A stretch of DNA of 64,000 bases from Stomorhina lunata (GCA_933228675.1 OW121744.1:24206640-24270639), one strand, 5' to 3'; shown: positions 10,651 to 23,589, counted from the stretch's first letter. Program-made: numbers and translations. The notes: a model not told the origin generated them from the letters alone.

Positions 10651-11425
10651 TTAATCAAAGTAAATTAAAAAAAATTCTGAAAGTTGTATAGAAAAACAAT
10701 TTCGATAAATTTTAGAATGTTTAAAGAAATATTGAAAATCAAGCTCATTGGGAAATGGTGTCGAACCTATTATTGAAATTTAGTTATAAGGTCAGCTTTT
10801 TCAACTTTCTCTCTCAAAAAGGATTTGCATGTTATTATTTTTTTTTTTAATTTAAGACTTTAAAAGCAACTAAACATTTGTTGAACTCTTTTTTTAAGAT
10901 ATTTTATAGTTTTGATCTCAGGTTTAAATAATTTTGAAAAAGCAGAAAACTTAGTTTAAAAATAAAATTTTCCTTCCCCAAAAAAAATTTCAAACAGGTA
11001 AGATTTGTATTATAACATTAAAATTGTAAGATATTTGTAAAAAAAAACAATAAAAATTCTTATAAATAAAAAATAAAGTAAAACGAAAGAAATATTTAAG
11101 AAAAAAAAAACAAATTTGCAACAAAACTTGTGTGTAATTATTTTTGTTTCCCAAAAGAAAAACTTAAGTATTTTTAATTTTATCTTATACTTTTTTTATA
11201 GAAAAACAAAATCTAACACTTAAAGGTTTAAGGGGTTTAAGCATAAAAAGAAACAATTTATAACTTCAAAAATAATCCTAAAAATTTGGCTTGCAATTTG
11301 TTAAAAGAAAAACTCTCTTCTTTATTATCTTAAAAATTTTTAAACAACTCTTTTTGGTATTTTAAAATATTAATTTACTTTTTATTAATAATTTATTTTT
11401 TTCTTTAAAATTTTTAAAAATTTAG
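10650..11425 (+). other. Intron upstream of exon 2a
   Basis: AT-rich. It contains AAACAG|GTAAGA at 10992-11003, an acceptor and donor fused as in a recursive splice site, but its upstream pyrimidine tract is interrupted. Nothing else was seen before the acceptor AG at 11424-11425. Confidence 0.4.
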
Positions 11426-11761
11426 TTAAACACGACAAGTCCGAACAAACCGACATTAATCCTGATGACTTTGAATTGGATGATTGTCTGTTGGAGAGTA
11501 ATGACATTGTTATTACCCAAAATAAGGATGGTTTCATTTTGCATGTCAAGAAATTGGGTAACATCACAACCGCCAAATTGTCCTCTCAAGATGAAGATCA
11601 GGTGGCAGCAGCTGCTGTGGCTGCGGCCACGGGTGGTCAGGTGCAGCATCAGCAAACGTCTACAGCTCAAATTACCGAAATTCAAGAAGTTCAAGATGTT
11701 AAGCCCACGTTTACAACATTAACGACAAGTCCAGCGATAAAGTTGCCCTCGGCTGAATGTG
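11426..11761 (+). CDS. lola: lola variable exon 2a: internal coding exon of a two-exon isoform end
   Basis: Internal coding exon joined to the zinc-finger exon at 14829. The acceptor AG is at 11424-11425. The frame after two bases reads AAA-CAC-GAC-AAG and stays open for 111 codons to the donor G|GTAAGT at 11761/11762. Both ends are phase 1, so the exon is 336 nt, a multiple of three. It has an acidic beginning (NPDDFELDDCLLES), then a short hydrophobic segment (DGFILHVKKLGNIT), an Ala-rich run, and a Gln/Thr-rich tail. No known domain is visible; it looks like an activation or interaction segment. Composition is much GC-richer than the flanks, and the consensus donor makes the 3' boundary firm. 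The intron that follows is about 3.07 kb and mostly M1 minisatellite. Confidence 0.85.
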
Positions 11762-12345
11762 GTAAGTTTTAAGATACTAGTCTATTAAATCTGGGGCAAA
11801 ATCGATCGAAAACTCAGACTTTTAAGTAAATATTGTGTAACATACCTTAGGGATTTTCAAAATAATTTGTTTTGCAAAAAAGTTCAATTAATTTTAGATC
11901 TAAACATGTCAGTTTGCTTGTCAAAACATTTTGTTTAAATGAAAATTTTTTACTTTTAGGGATTTTTTGACAAATAAATAGGTTTATATATTATTTAGAT
12001 CATCACGAAAGTATGCTACACAAATGTTTCTGAAATATCTTGATCTATATCGAATATTTGTCCCCCGAATTTTTTTTTTTACTTTTTATATCAAGTAGAT
12101 TTGTATTAATTTATTAAGACAGATTTCTAGTCCTTTTAAATCTGTAAGGTTTAAAAAAATGTTGCCTACTTTAATACAGATTTGTATTGAACTACTTACA
12201 AAAAGATTTTTCCTAAATAGGTTCAGTTTTAAGCTTAGAATCAAGTACACATGTTATTTTGGTTCCACTGATTGTTAACTTTTTATAAAAACGCTCTCAT
12301 GTATGCAATACGATTTTATTGATTTCAATTTAAGTCCCTATTTGG
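11762..12345 (+). other. Intron between exons 2a and 2b, 5' part
   Basis: Begins with the donor GTAAGT at 11762. AT-rich, no gene or recognisable element. Confidence 0.6.
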
Positions 12346-14495
12346 TCATTTCTATAGAAATTTTTTATATCAAACATCTTTTTAAGAAATTTTTTTATAA
12401 AAATTTTTATAGAGATTTTTTCATCAAAAATTTTTCTACAGAATTTTTTTTATCAAAAATTTTCTATAGAAAAATTTTTGATAAAAAAATTTTCTATAGA
12501 AAAATTTTTGATAAAAAAATTTTCTTTAGAAAAATTTTTGATTAAAAAATTTTCTATAGAAAAATTTTTGATAAAAAAGTGAAAAATATCAAAAATTTTT
12601 CTATAGAAAATTTTTTTATCAAGAAATTTTCTACATATTTTTTTTAAATTTTTCTATACAAATTTTATTTATCAAAAATTTTTCTAACGAAAATTTTTTT
12701 TTATCAAAAATGTTTCAATAGAATATTTGATAACAAAACAAAAAGAAAATTTTTATGTAATTTTTCTATAGAATTTTTTTTTAATTTTTCTATAGAATTT
12801 TTTTTTTTATCAAAAATTTTTCTATAGAAAATTTTTTTATCAAAAATTTTTCTATAGAAAATTTTTTTATCAAAAATTTTTCTATAGAAAATTTTTTTAT
12901 CAAAAATTTTTCTATAGAAAATTTTTTTATCAAAAATTTTTCTATAGAAAATTTTTTTATCAAAAATTTTTCTATAGAAAATTTTTTTATCAAAAATTTT
13001 TCTATAGAAAATTTTTTTATCAAAAATTTTTCTATAGAAAATTTTTTTATCAAAAATTTTTCTATAGAAAATTTTTTTATCAAAAATTTTTCTATAGAAA
13101 ATTTTTTTATCAAAAATTTTTCTATAGAAAATTTTTTTATCAAAAATTTTTCTATAAAAAATTTTTTTATCAAAAATTTTTCTATAGAAATTTTTTTTAT
13201 CAAAAATTTTTCTATAGAAATTTTTTTTATCAAAAATTTTTCTATAGAAATTTTTTTATCAAAAATTTTTCTATAGAAATTTTTTTATCAAAAATTTTTC
13301 TGTAGAAATTTTTTTTTTTTTAATTTTCTATAAAAAATTGTTTTATAAAAAATTTTTCTTATCAAAAATTTTTGTATAAAAATTTTTTTATCAAAAATTT
13401 TTCTATAGAAAATTTTTTTATCAAAAATTTTTTTATAGAAATTTTTTTTTATCAAAAATATTTGTATAGAAAATTTTTTTATCAAAAATTTTCCTATAAA
13501 ATTTTTTTTTATGAAAAAGTTTTCTATAGCAATTTTTTTTGTTAAAATTTTTTCTATAGAAACTTTTTTTATCAAAAATTTTACGATAGAAATTTTTTTT
13601 CAAAAATTTTTTTTTATAGAAGTTTCCTATAGAAATTTTTTTCATCAAAAATTTTTCTACAGAAATTTTTTATGAAAAAGTTTTCTATAGCAATTTTTTT
13701 TGTTAACATTTTTTCTATAGAAACTTTTTTTATCAAAAATATTTCGATAGAAATTTTTTTTCAAAATTTTTTTTTATAGAAGTTTCCTATAGAAATTTTT
13801 TTCATCAAAAATTTTTCTATAGAAATTTTTTTATCAAAAATTTTTCTATAGAAAATTTTTTTAAAAATTTTTCTATAGAATTTTTTTTTTAATTTTTCTA
13901 TAGAAAATTTTTTTATCAAAAATTTTCTACAGAAAATTGTTTATCAAAAATTTTTCTATAAAAAGTTTTTTTTATCGAAAATAGGAAATTTTTTTATAAA
14001 AATTTTTCTAAAGGAAATTTTTTTATAAAAAATTTTTCTATAGAAATTTTTTTTGATCAAAAAATTTTCTATAGAAATTTTTTTATAAAAAATTTTTCTA
14101 TAGAAATTTTTTTTGATCAAAAGTTTTTCTATAGAAATTTTTTTATCAGAAATTTCTCTATAGAAAATTTTTTTTCAAAAATGTTTCTATAAAAAATTTT
14201 TTTATCTAAAAAAAAATTGTTATCAAAAATTTTTCTATCGAAAATTTTTTTATGAAAAATTTTTCTATAGAAAATTTTTCCATAGGAAATTTTTCCATAG
14301 GAATTTTTTTTATTATAGAAATTTTTTATCAAAAATTTTTTAATAGAAAATTTTTCTATAGAAAATCTTTTATAAAATTTTTTTTTTATCAAAAATATAT
14401 TTTTCTATAGAAATTTTTTTATCTAAACATTTTCTATAGAATTTTTTTTTATCAAAAATTTTTCTATATAAATTTTTTTCATCAAAAGTTTTTGT
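12345..14495. repeat. 30 bp minisatellite M1, array 2, with a highly homogeneous core
   Basis: Tandem M1 units. From about 12805 to 13250 the copies are almost identical and exactly 30 bp apart (two per 60 bases), about 14 units in a row, while both flanks are degenerate. A short stretch at 12465-12560 is in the opposite orientation. The homogeneous core suggests recent unequal exchange or replication slippage. The whole array lies inside the intron joining exons 2a and 2b. Confidence 0.9.
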
Positions 14496-14499
14496 TTTA

Positions 14500-14575
14500 T
14501 TTATGATCGTGATATTTACGAAAATAAGAAAAAGTCTTCGGCTTCTGGTGGTATGGGCTGCCTATGCCTGCATAT
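14500..14575 (+). repeat. Dispersed repeat family R2, copy 1
   Basis: TATGATCGTGATATTTACGA followed by CTTCGGCTTCTGGTGGTATG and GGCTGCC. It is matched in the same order at 60575-60645. No coding interpretation; most likely a transposon fragment. In both places it lies at or close after the end of an M1 minisatellite array. Confidence 0.55.
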
Positions 14576-14828
14576 AACACACACCCATATTATGAGTGTC
14601 GAAGTCGTACCTTCGATTACGACAGTTGTGGAACTTTCAAAAAGTAGGCAACACGATCGTAATTTTCATTTAAAAGCGAAATTCGGTGTATTTTTCAAAA
14701 ACTTATTAGGTTTCGATTCATAATTTAGTCCTAGCTCTAGATTTTTCCCTAAGGAATTAAATATTTCTTCAGTATCTTAAGTGTTTTAAAGAAATTTCTT
14801 CTAATATCGTTTTTCTTTCCTCTTACAG

Positions 14829-16084
14829 AATTAATCAACATTAAGAAAATCATACCGTCATCCACAACAATTTCCTCTCATCATCCACATGCCACCATCA
14901 TACAGACCCAGCAAATCCAACCGGCTCAGCTGCAGCACCATCAGCAACAACAATCCCAACAATTGCATGAAATTATCCATCATCAGCCTACGCAGCAGCA
15001 GCACCAACAACAGCAGCACCATCAGCAACAACAACATCAACTCCAACATCATCCCCAAGTACAAAGTATTGTCACCACTTCACCCACTGTGACGGGTGGC
15101 CAAACCATCAACTTAATGGGTCTACGCAATGTACAAATAACCGAACAAAAACCCATTATATCACGCATTAAATATTCGCGTGGAAAAATCATAACCCCCA
15201 CGACAGGCAGTGTCCAAATTGTACAGACTCATGAACCGCAGACACATGAGATACCCGATGGCACTAAGTATGAAATCAGTGAAATCGATCTAAACAATCC
15301 TCAGACTTCGGCGGCAATAATAAGTGATTTGGTAAAATATGCCGAAATAGATGATATCGAATTGCCGGATGGTACAAAAATCGGTATAGGTTTTGCACCC
15401 ACTGAGATAACCGATCACATGCAGTCTTCGGGTACAACGTCACAAATTACAACCTTAGAAGATCCCAATAATCAGCAGCATCATCAACTGCAACAGGTGA
15501 CGCAGCAGCATCATCAGTTGCAAACCCAGGTCCATCATATACAAGCCTCACCGCAGCATCATATAGTACAACAACATCACCACCAGCAATCGCATCACCA
15601 GCAGCAACATACCACCACTCATGTTGTGCATCATCAGCAATTGCATTTACAAGACCAGGATGACAACACCACCAGTGTAGAGGCCATTTTACCCGATGGC
15701 TCGCTGACCATGCATGACCAGCCAACAATTACCAAAAGTTATACCATCTTAACGGCCAGGCCGCTTAAAACCGAATCCACTCATGATCTCTGCGAACTGA
15801 CCCAACCCTCGGCCACCACTTACGAGCTGTCGTTAAGTGACTCTTCTCTGGGACCTAATGATGGTGATGAATCCAAATATGTCTGTCGTCATTGTGGCAA
15901 GAAATATCGTTGGAAATCCACTTTGAGACGTCACGAAAATGTGGAATGTGGTGGTAAGGAACCTTGTCATCCCTGTCCCTATTGTTCGTACAAAGCCAAG
16001 CAAAGGGGTAATTTGGGTGTTCATGTGCGTAAACATCATCCGGATAAGCCGCAGTTGGAGAGTAAACGGGGACGTAAGATTTAA
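14829..16084 (+). CDS. lola: lola variable exon 2b: His/Gln-rich zinc-finger isoform end
   Basis: Terminal exon of the isoform that includes exon 2a. The acceptor TTTCCTCTTACAG ends at 14828; joining G (11761) to AA gives GAA-TTA-ATC-AAC and one open frame to TAA at 16082-16084. Together exons 2a and 2b give about 530 residues. Two long Gln/His-rich (opa-type) tracts lie at 14930-15060 and 15470-15660. Between them is a region with IPDGTKYEISEIDLN and ELPDGTKIGIGF. The finger pair starts at nt 15884: finger 1 C465-x2-C-x12-H-x4-C (C2HC), finger 2 C-x2-C-x12-H-x4-H516 (C2H2). A basic tail ends SKRGRKI. The layout (long Q-rich linker, then a C-terminal finger pair) fits one of the larger Lola isoforms of about 950-1000 residues once the BTB part is added. 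Isoform letter not assigned. Confidence 0.93.
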
Positions 16085-16670
16085 GGAGGAGTAAAAGCGT
16101 GAGATGTGCAAAAAAGCGTTTGTGTGTGAAAGAGTGCTGGCACGTGAGTAGGAAAAATATTAATTTTATATTATTTTTTAATTATTTAGTTTTTATATAT
16201 TTAATTTGACTGTCACAAATTTTAGTTTAGTTTTTTCTTAATTTTCCCACTAAAAATGTGTTTTTACTTTAAATTGGGTTCAAAACTTTAAACTTCAGCT
16301 CTGGAATAAGATTTTGAATTTATTAAAAAAAATTCTAGTTCGCTTTCATACTCTTTGAGATCTTTTTTAGATATTGTTCTATAACAACCAATTCTGCAAC
16401 CAGTGACTATATAATTTATATATACATTAGTTTTTGAGAACACACGATTCCCATTTTGGAATAGAATTTTTTTGTTATTTATACAAGTTTCTCCAAAATT
16501 TTTCTGATTTCATTGTAGCAACGATTACATGTCAAAAACGAATTACACCGCTCGACAAGAATCAAAATCTGAGAGATTAAAAAATTCGTGTTGCATATTT
16601 TTAGGGGGTTCACGATGTTTTTATTGTAAACCAGATATACTTTTGAAGATAATTTAAATGAAACTAATTT
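16085..16670 (+). other. Probable 3' untranslated region and following spacer
   Basis: Follows the exon 2b stop. No canonical AATAAA was seen; variants AATAAG (16305) and ATTAAA (16322) are candidates. No other feature. Confidence 0.35.
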
Positions 16671-17015
16671 ATCATAGAAATTTTTTTCATATGAAAAATT
16701 TTCTACAGAAATTTTTCTCATATGAAAAATTTTCTACAGAAATTTTCTCATATGAAAAATTTTCTATAGAAATTTTTTTTATATGAAAAATTTTCTATAG
16801 AAATTGTTTTCATATGAAACTAATTTTCTATAGAAATTTTTTTCATATGAAACTAATTTTCTATAGAAATTTTTTTCATATGAAACTAATTTTCTATAGA
16901 AATTTTTTTCATATGAAAAATTTTCTATAGAAATTTTTTTCATATGAAAAATTTTCTATAGAAATTTTTTTCATATGAAAAATTTTCTATAGAAATTTTT
17001 TTCATATGGAAAGTT
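16670..17015. repeat. 30 bp minisatellite M2 (CATATG variant of M1)
   Basis: About 10 copies of a unit containing TTCATATGAAAAATTTTC and TATAGAAATTTT. It shares CTATAGAAA with M1 but has the palindrome CATATG where M1 has ATC. The centre is homogeneous. Confidence 0.85.
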
Positions 17016-18410
17016 TTCAAAAATTTCTTATTTTTATAGGATTTTTCAAAAATTTCTTATTTTTTTAGGAAATTTAAAAAAAAATTCTTATTATCATAAG
17101 AAATTTTTCAAAAGTTTCTTATTTTTATAAGAAATTTCTTAAAAATTTCTTATTTTTATAAGAAATTTTTCAAAAATTTCTTATTTTCATAAGAAATTTT
17201 TCAAAAATTTCTTATTTTCATAAGAAATTTTTCAAAAATTTCTTTTTATTAAAAGAAGTTTTTCAAAAATTTCTTATTTTTATAGGAAATTTTTCAAAAA
17301 TTTCTTATTTTGATAGAAAATTTTTTAAAAATTTCTTATTTTTGTAGGAAATTTTTCAAAAATTTCTTATTTTTATAGGAAAATTTTCAAAAACTTTTAA
17401 TTTTATAGAAATTTTTTCAAAAATTTCTAGTTTCATAGGAAATTTATCAAAAAATTTTTATTTTTATAACAAATTTTTCAAAAAATTATTATTTTCATAA
17501 GAATTTTTCCTTATTTTTTTAAGAAATCTTTTAAAAATTTCTTATTTTTATAGGAAATTTTTTAAAAATTTCTTATTTTTATACGAAATTTTTTTAAACA
17601 TTTCTTCTTTTTATAGGAAATTTTTCAAAAATGTCTTATTTTTATTAAAAAAAATTCGAAAATTTCTTGTTTTTATAGGAAATTTTTCAAAAATTTGTTA
17701 TTTTTATAGGAAATTTTTCAAAAATTTCATATTTAAATTAGAAATTTTTCAAAAATTTAATTTAATATAAGAAACTTTTCAAAAATTTCTTATTTTTGTA
17801 AGAAAATTTTAAAATCTTTTTTATTTTTATAATAAATTTTTCAATTTTTTTTTTATTTTTATTTGGAGATTTCTTATTTTTATAAAAAAAATTTCAAAAA
17901 TTTCTTGTTTTATAGAAAATTTTTCAAAAATTTCTCATTTTCTTAGGAATTTTTTCAAAAATTTTTTATTTTTATAATAAATCTTTCAAAATTCTTTTAT
18001 TTATATAAGAAAATTTGCAAAAATTTCTGATTTTGATAGGAATTTTCTTTTAATTTCTCATTTTTATAGAAAGTTTTTCAAAACCTTTTTATTTTTACAA
18101 AAAATTTCATATTTTTATAGAAAATTTTTAAAAAGTTTCCAATAAAAATTTCTTATTTTTTAGGAATTTTTTTAAAAGTTACTTATTTTTGTGAACATTC
18201 TTATTTTTGTAAAAAATTTTCAAAAATTTCTTTTTTTTAAGAATTTTTTTTTTTAATTTCTAATTATTATAAGAAATGTTTTAAAAAATTATTATTTTGA
18301 TAGAAACTAATTCAAGAATTTCTTATTTTGATAGGAAAATTTTCAATAATTTCTTATTTTTATAGGAACTTTTTCAAAAATTTCTTATTTTTAAAGAAAA
18401 TTAAAAAAAC
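17010..18410. repeat. 31 bp minisatellite M3, array 1
   Basis: Degenerate tandem units of about 31 bp made of TTTCAAAAATTTCTTATTTT plus TATAGGAAA. It follows directly on M2 and ends near 18410. Confidence 0.85.
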
Positions 18411-19490
18411 TCCTTAAAGTATGCTACAAGATATTCTAAAAATGCTCTCAAATCTAGATATTTATTGAATGTTGTAATTCGCTGTCACTTAGAGCCAACT
18501 TGAACCTATTTTTAACGATTTTTTTTTAACATTTTTACTAGTATTACAAAACTATCATTTTCTGATGAAATTTTGATTCCACTCTGACTCTAACCAAAAC
18601 TTTCACTCCCTTCTAATAGGTAAAATTAATCTCTATGAGAGTATTTTTACAATTTCTTCTCATTTTTTAAACCCTTAAAAAATCGTTACGAAAAATAAAT
18701 TTGCTATTTTTATAAAATAGTTTCCTAAACTTCCTTTTTTTTTGAAAATCCTTTATATTATTTTCATCTTAATTTTAGATTTTTTTATTAAATATTTCTT
18801 AATAATTTTGTAGTTTTTACAAAAACATTTGTTTATTTTTGTTGTTTCATTATTGATTTATTTTTTTAATTTTAGTTTGTTATTTGTTTTAAAGAAATTA
18901 TCAAATTCATGAAAAATTCTAGATTTTTCAGTAAAAAAAAAAAACAGAAACTAAGTTTTTTTTTCTATTAAAATAATTTAAAACTTTAAGTTAAAATAAT
19001 TTACAAAAAAAAATACAAAAAGTAATTTTAAAAATTACCTTACAAAAATTCTTAAATTTTTATTTTTTTTTTTTAAATAAATAAACAAAATGTGCAAATA
19101 ATTTTTATATAAATAATTATAAAATACAAATTTTCATTTTATGAAAAAAAAAAATACATTTTACTAAAAACTTAAATTTTATGTGCAAAAATAACATAAA
19201 ACTGAATATTTTATATTTTAATTAATTAATATTTAGCAGCTTTAATTCATATACATACATACATTTCAGTTTTTAACAAAAAACTTGGTGTAATTTAGAA
19301 AATTACTTTAAAGAAAAATATTATAAAATTTTCAAAATTTTTTTTGAAAATTCGAAAATTTTAAAGCTAAATTTTTTATTCGACATTATTGAAAGATTTC
19401 TTAAAAACCAGAGATTATGGCTAGATCAACTGTTTTTGTTTTAGATAATTTAAAAAAATTCAAAATTTTTGATTTTTTTTTTTTGCGAAA
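18410..19490. other. AT-rich spacer between minisatellite blocks
   Basis: No gene, exon or clear repeat seen. Confidence 0.5.
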
Positions 19491-21985
19491 TTTTTAAAAA
19501 AATTTTTATATATATAGCAAATTTTTCAAAAATCTTCCTTTTTTCAATATTTTTCAAAAATTTCTTATTTTTATAAGAAATTTTTCAAACCCATCTAATT
19601 TTTATAGGAAATTTAAAAAAAAATTCTGATTTTTATAGGAAATTTTTTAAAAATTTCTTATTTTTAGAGGAATTTTTTTTTTTAATTTCTTATTTTTATA
19701 GGAAATTTTTTAAAAATTTCTTATTTTTATAAGAAATTTTTCAAAAATTTCTTATTTTTATAGGAAATTTTTAAAATTTTTTTATTTTTATAAGAAATTT
19801 TTAAAAAATTTCTTATTTTTAAAGGAAAATTTTCAAAAATTTTATAAGAAATTTTTCAAAAATTTCTTATTTTTATGGGAAATTTTTCAAAAATTTCCTA
19901 TTTTTATTGGAATTTTTTAAAAAAATTTCAAAAACTTCTTATTTTTATAGGAATTTTTTCAAAAGTTACTTATTTTAATAGAAATTTTTTTCAAAAATGA
20001 CTTATTCTTATAAGAAATTTTTTTAATTTTTTTTTTTGTTTTTATAAATAATTTTCAAAATTTTCTTATTTTTATAAGAAATTCTTCCAAAATTTCTTAT
20101 TTCTATAGGAAATTTTTAATTTTTTTTATTTTTAAAGGAAATTTTTCCATTTTTTTTTTATTTTTATAGAAAATTTTTTAAAAAATTTTTATTTTTAAAG
20201 GACATTTTTCAGAAATTTAAATTTTATAGGAAATTTTTCAAAAATTTCTTATTTTTATAGAAAGTTTTTCAAACATTTCTTATTTTCTTTTATCTTTCAA
20301 GAATTTTTTTAAAAATTTCTTATTTTTGTAAGAAATTTTTCAAAAATGTTATATTTATGGGAAATTTTTCAAAAATTTCTTATTTTTATGGGGAAATTTT
20401 TAAAAATTTCCCGTTTTTATAAAGAAAATATTTTAAAAATTTCATATTTTTATAGGAAATTTAAAAAAAAATTTAATTATAGGAAAAATTTCTTATTTTT
20501 ACGGAATATTTTTATAGCAAAATTTTCAAAAATTTCTTATTTTAATAGGAAATTTTTCAAAAATTTCTTATTTTTATAGGAAATTTTTAAAAAATTTATT
20601 ATATTTATAGGATTTTTCAAAATTTTCTTATTTTTGTCATAAAATTTTCAAAAATTTCTTATTTTTATAGGAATTTTTTCAAAACTTTCTTATTTTTTTA
20701 TTTTTATTGCTTTTATAGGAAGTTTTTCAAAAATTTCGTATTCAATAAATTTTTTTAGGAAATTTTTCGAAAATATCTGTTTTTTAAGAGAAATTTTTTA
20801 AAAATATGTTATTTTTAAAGAAATTGTTTTAAAATTTTCTTACTTAAAAAAAAATTTAAAAAAATTTCTTAATTTTTAAAATAATTTTTTAAAAATTTAT
20901 TGTTTTTATAAGAAATTTTTCAAAATTTTCTTATTTTTATAGGATTTTTTTTTAATTTCTTGTATTTATATTAAATTTTTCAAAAATTTATTATTTTTAT
21001 AGGAAATTTTTCAAAAATTTCTTATTTTGATAGGGAATTTTTCAAAAATTTCTTATTTTTATAGGAAAATTTTCAAAAATTTCTTATTTTTATAGGAAAT
21101 TTTTTCAAAATTTCTTATTTTTATAGGAAATTTTTTAAAAATTTCTTATTTTTATAGGAAATTTTTTAAAAATTTCTTATATTTTTAGAAAATTTTTAAA
21201 AAATTTCTTATTTTTATAAGAAATTTTTCGAAAATTTCTTATTTATATAGAATGTTTTTGAAAAATTTGTTATTTTTGGGAAATTTTCAAAAATTTCCTA
21301 TTTTAGATAATTTTTTAAAAATATGTTATTTTTGTAGACAATTTTTTATTTTTGCTAGGAAATTTTTTAAGAATTTATTTTTTTTATAGGAAATTTTTAA
21401 AAAATTTCTTTTCTAATTTTATGGAAAATTTTTGAAAAATATCTTATAAAAATAAGTATATTTTTATAGGAAATTTTTCAAAAATTTGCTATTTTTATAA
21501 GAAATTTTTCAACAATTTTTATTTTTTATAGAAATTTTTTTTTCAAAAATTTCTTATTTTTATAGAAAATTGTTAAAAAATTTCTTATTTGTACAAAAAA
21601 TTTTCCAAAAATTTCTTATTTTAATAAAAAAAATTTCCAAAAATTTCTTATTTTATGGGAGATTTTTAAAAAATTTCGTAGTTTTATAGAAAATAATTTA
21701 AAAATTTCTTTTTTTTTTTTGTAGGAAATTTTTCAAAAATTTCTTATTTTTATACAAAATTTTTCAAGAATTTCCTTTTTTTATAGAAAATTTTTTGGAA
21801 AATTTCCTATTTTTATAGAAAATTTTTTAAAAAATTTCCTATTTTTATAGAAAATTTCCTATTTTTATAAGAAAATTTTCAAAAATTTCTTATTTTTATA
21901 CGAAATTTTGTTTTTATAGAAAATTTTTTATTTTGATAAAAATTTTGATATAAAATTTTTCAAAAATCATCTAAAACGAAAACAG
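19490..21985. repeat. 31 bp minisatellite M3, array 2
   Basis: The same M3 unit as at 17010-18410, about 2.5 kb. It is most regular at 21000-21180, where TATAGGAAA recurs every 31 bases, and degenerate elsewhere. Confidence 0.87.
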
Positions 21986-23488
21986 TTTTTTATCAAAAAA
22001 CAGAGATTGAAAAATCATTTCATTTGAAAAAAAATAATTATCATAAAATTTATACATGTATGTAGTGTAGAGCTTAGTTTGTAAAATTGTATAAAGATCT
22101 TAGAAATACGTATGTGTTACAAAAAAAAAAAAAAAAAAAAAAACAACTATAAATTAGAAAAAAAAATTATTTTAGTAAAATAAAATCATATAGAAAATTT
22201 GAACAAAATTTTGATTTGAAATTTTTGCAATCTTTAAATGAGGCTTTCTTCGAGAACAAGAAAAATATTTGTTTGATTGTTTTTTACTTAAATTTGAGTT
22301 TTTACCTTTCACCAAAAGATTTATATAATTCCTATTCAGTTGTATTTTGGCAAATTTCAAATAATTATTGTAACTTAAAAAATATGACAAATTTTTCCAA
22401 AGCTAAAGGGAATAATCAATGTCTGATCATATTTTCAATATCTTATCATATTATTTTCAATGTTTTCATTCGTATTTCACAACTTTAATTATTAAAAAGT
22501 AGCACATAATGTTTAGAGTTATTGTGAATGATTTATAGCTTTTAAAACAGTTTTAAAACAGTCATCTATTGTGAGTTATTCATTGTGGCAAAAATGAATG
22601 AATATAAGGCAACAAAATAATTTAAGAAATAAAAGAACAGACAAATATTTAAGATCGATATTCGATTATTTTATTATTGTGAATGATGTCTTTAAGTTTG
22701 AATATTTCTCTTGAGCAGTTTAATCTAACATTGATGATCAAAAAATAAGTTAATCGATAACAATTTCTCAATTACCCCAGACACAAACCATTCTTTTTGG
22801 TGAAAGGTTTAAACTAAAATTCCTTAATATTTCGTTAACTTTCTTAATATTTTCAATAAAAGTAACAAATGTTCAAATAGTTTTCTTTAACTTTAACAGA
22901 TTTAAATTTAACATAATATTAAAAAACAAACAATAAATTCGTTATTAATTTTTTTTTAATATTTTAAACAAAAAAACCTAAAATAAATAAATAAAAAATT
23001 ATCAACAGCACAAGTTACACTGAGAAAAAAATTTATAAAAACAAAAACTATTCAAATGCAATTATAAATATAATTTAAAAATTTTATTATAAAAAAAACG
23101 TGTAAATGTTTAGTAAAGAAAAATTATAAAAAAACATAAAAAATTATACAAAAAAAAAAAAAAATAAGAAAAAAAATATTAAAAATATAAAAAAATTATA
23201 CACTTTGTAAAAAAAAACCTTAAATCCCACAAGAAACCCGAGAAAAATCCTTTATATAACCCCTTAAGCAGTTATAATAAATTTTTAATTAGAGTTTACT
23301 TTATAAATGTATAAAAGAAAAATATGAAAATATAATAAAAAAAATACATAAGAAAAATAATTATACAGAAAATACACAGTGAGTTTTATTAATAAGAACA
23401 TTTTTTTTTTAAAATAATATTTCAAAAATATTCCATAAAATATTTATAAGTACTTTTTACTAATATATTTCTCTTTCTATTTTTCTAG
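21985..23488 (+). other. AT-rich intronic sequence
   Basis: Poly-A runs and low-complexity sequence. No gene recognised; open frames at 22172-22488 have no coding character. Ends with a branch-like TACTAAT (23456-23462) and a pyrimidine tract before the acceptor at 23487-23488. Confidence 0.5.
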
Positions 23489-23530
23489 GTTAACTGCCGG
23501 TAGCGGGTTAAAAGGAGTTTAGAAATCAAA
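23489..23530 (+). other. lola: Putative lola finger-less terminal exon (immediate stop), copy A
   Basis: A strong acceptor (TACTAAT branch word, CTCTTTCTATTTTTCTAG) is followed by GTTAACTGCCGGTAGCGGG. In the phase used by every other variable exon the reading is (G)GT-TAA, i.e. one residue and a stop. Splicing to it would give a Lola protein ending right after the common BTB part, without zinc fingers. Finger-less Lola isoforms are known in Drosophila. The same start, GTTAACTG, and a very similar acceptor occur at 26216. Exon end unknown. In another phase a 10-residue tail would be read, so the call rests on the phase rule. Confidence 0.45.
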
Positions 23531-23589
23531 GACTTTTTACAGGAAAAAAAAATTATTTTTGAAAGCAAAATGCGTTTTTTTTTCTTTAA

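Noticed and set aside
12790..13233. Long open frames in the M1 arrays (also near 39024-39586, 43136-43654, 58746-59207) with repeated KKFSIEKFLI or FYQKFFYRK text
   Set aside because: The repeat length is 30, divisible by three, and lacks stops in several frames, so both strands stay open. The same region is open in opposite directions, and the text is only the repeat translated.
15447..15728. Minus-strand frames opposite exons 2b, 3 and 4b (also 15833-16111, 29414-29896, 52487-52762)
   Set aside because: They are antisense shadows of confident coding exons.
14963..16084. A gene starting at an internal codon near 14963
   Set aside because: The frame is open back to the splice acceptor at 14828 and joins exon 2a in phase; no start codon is needed.
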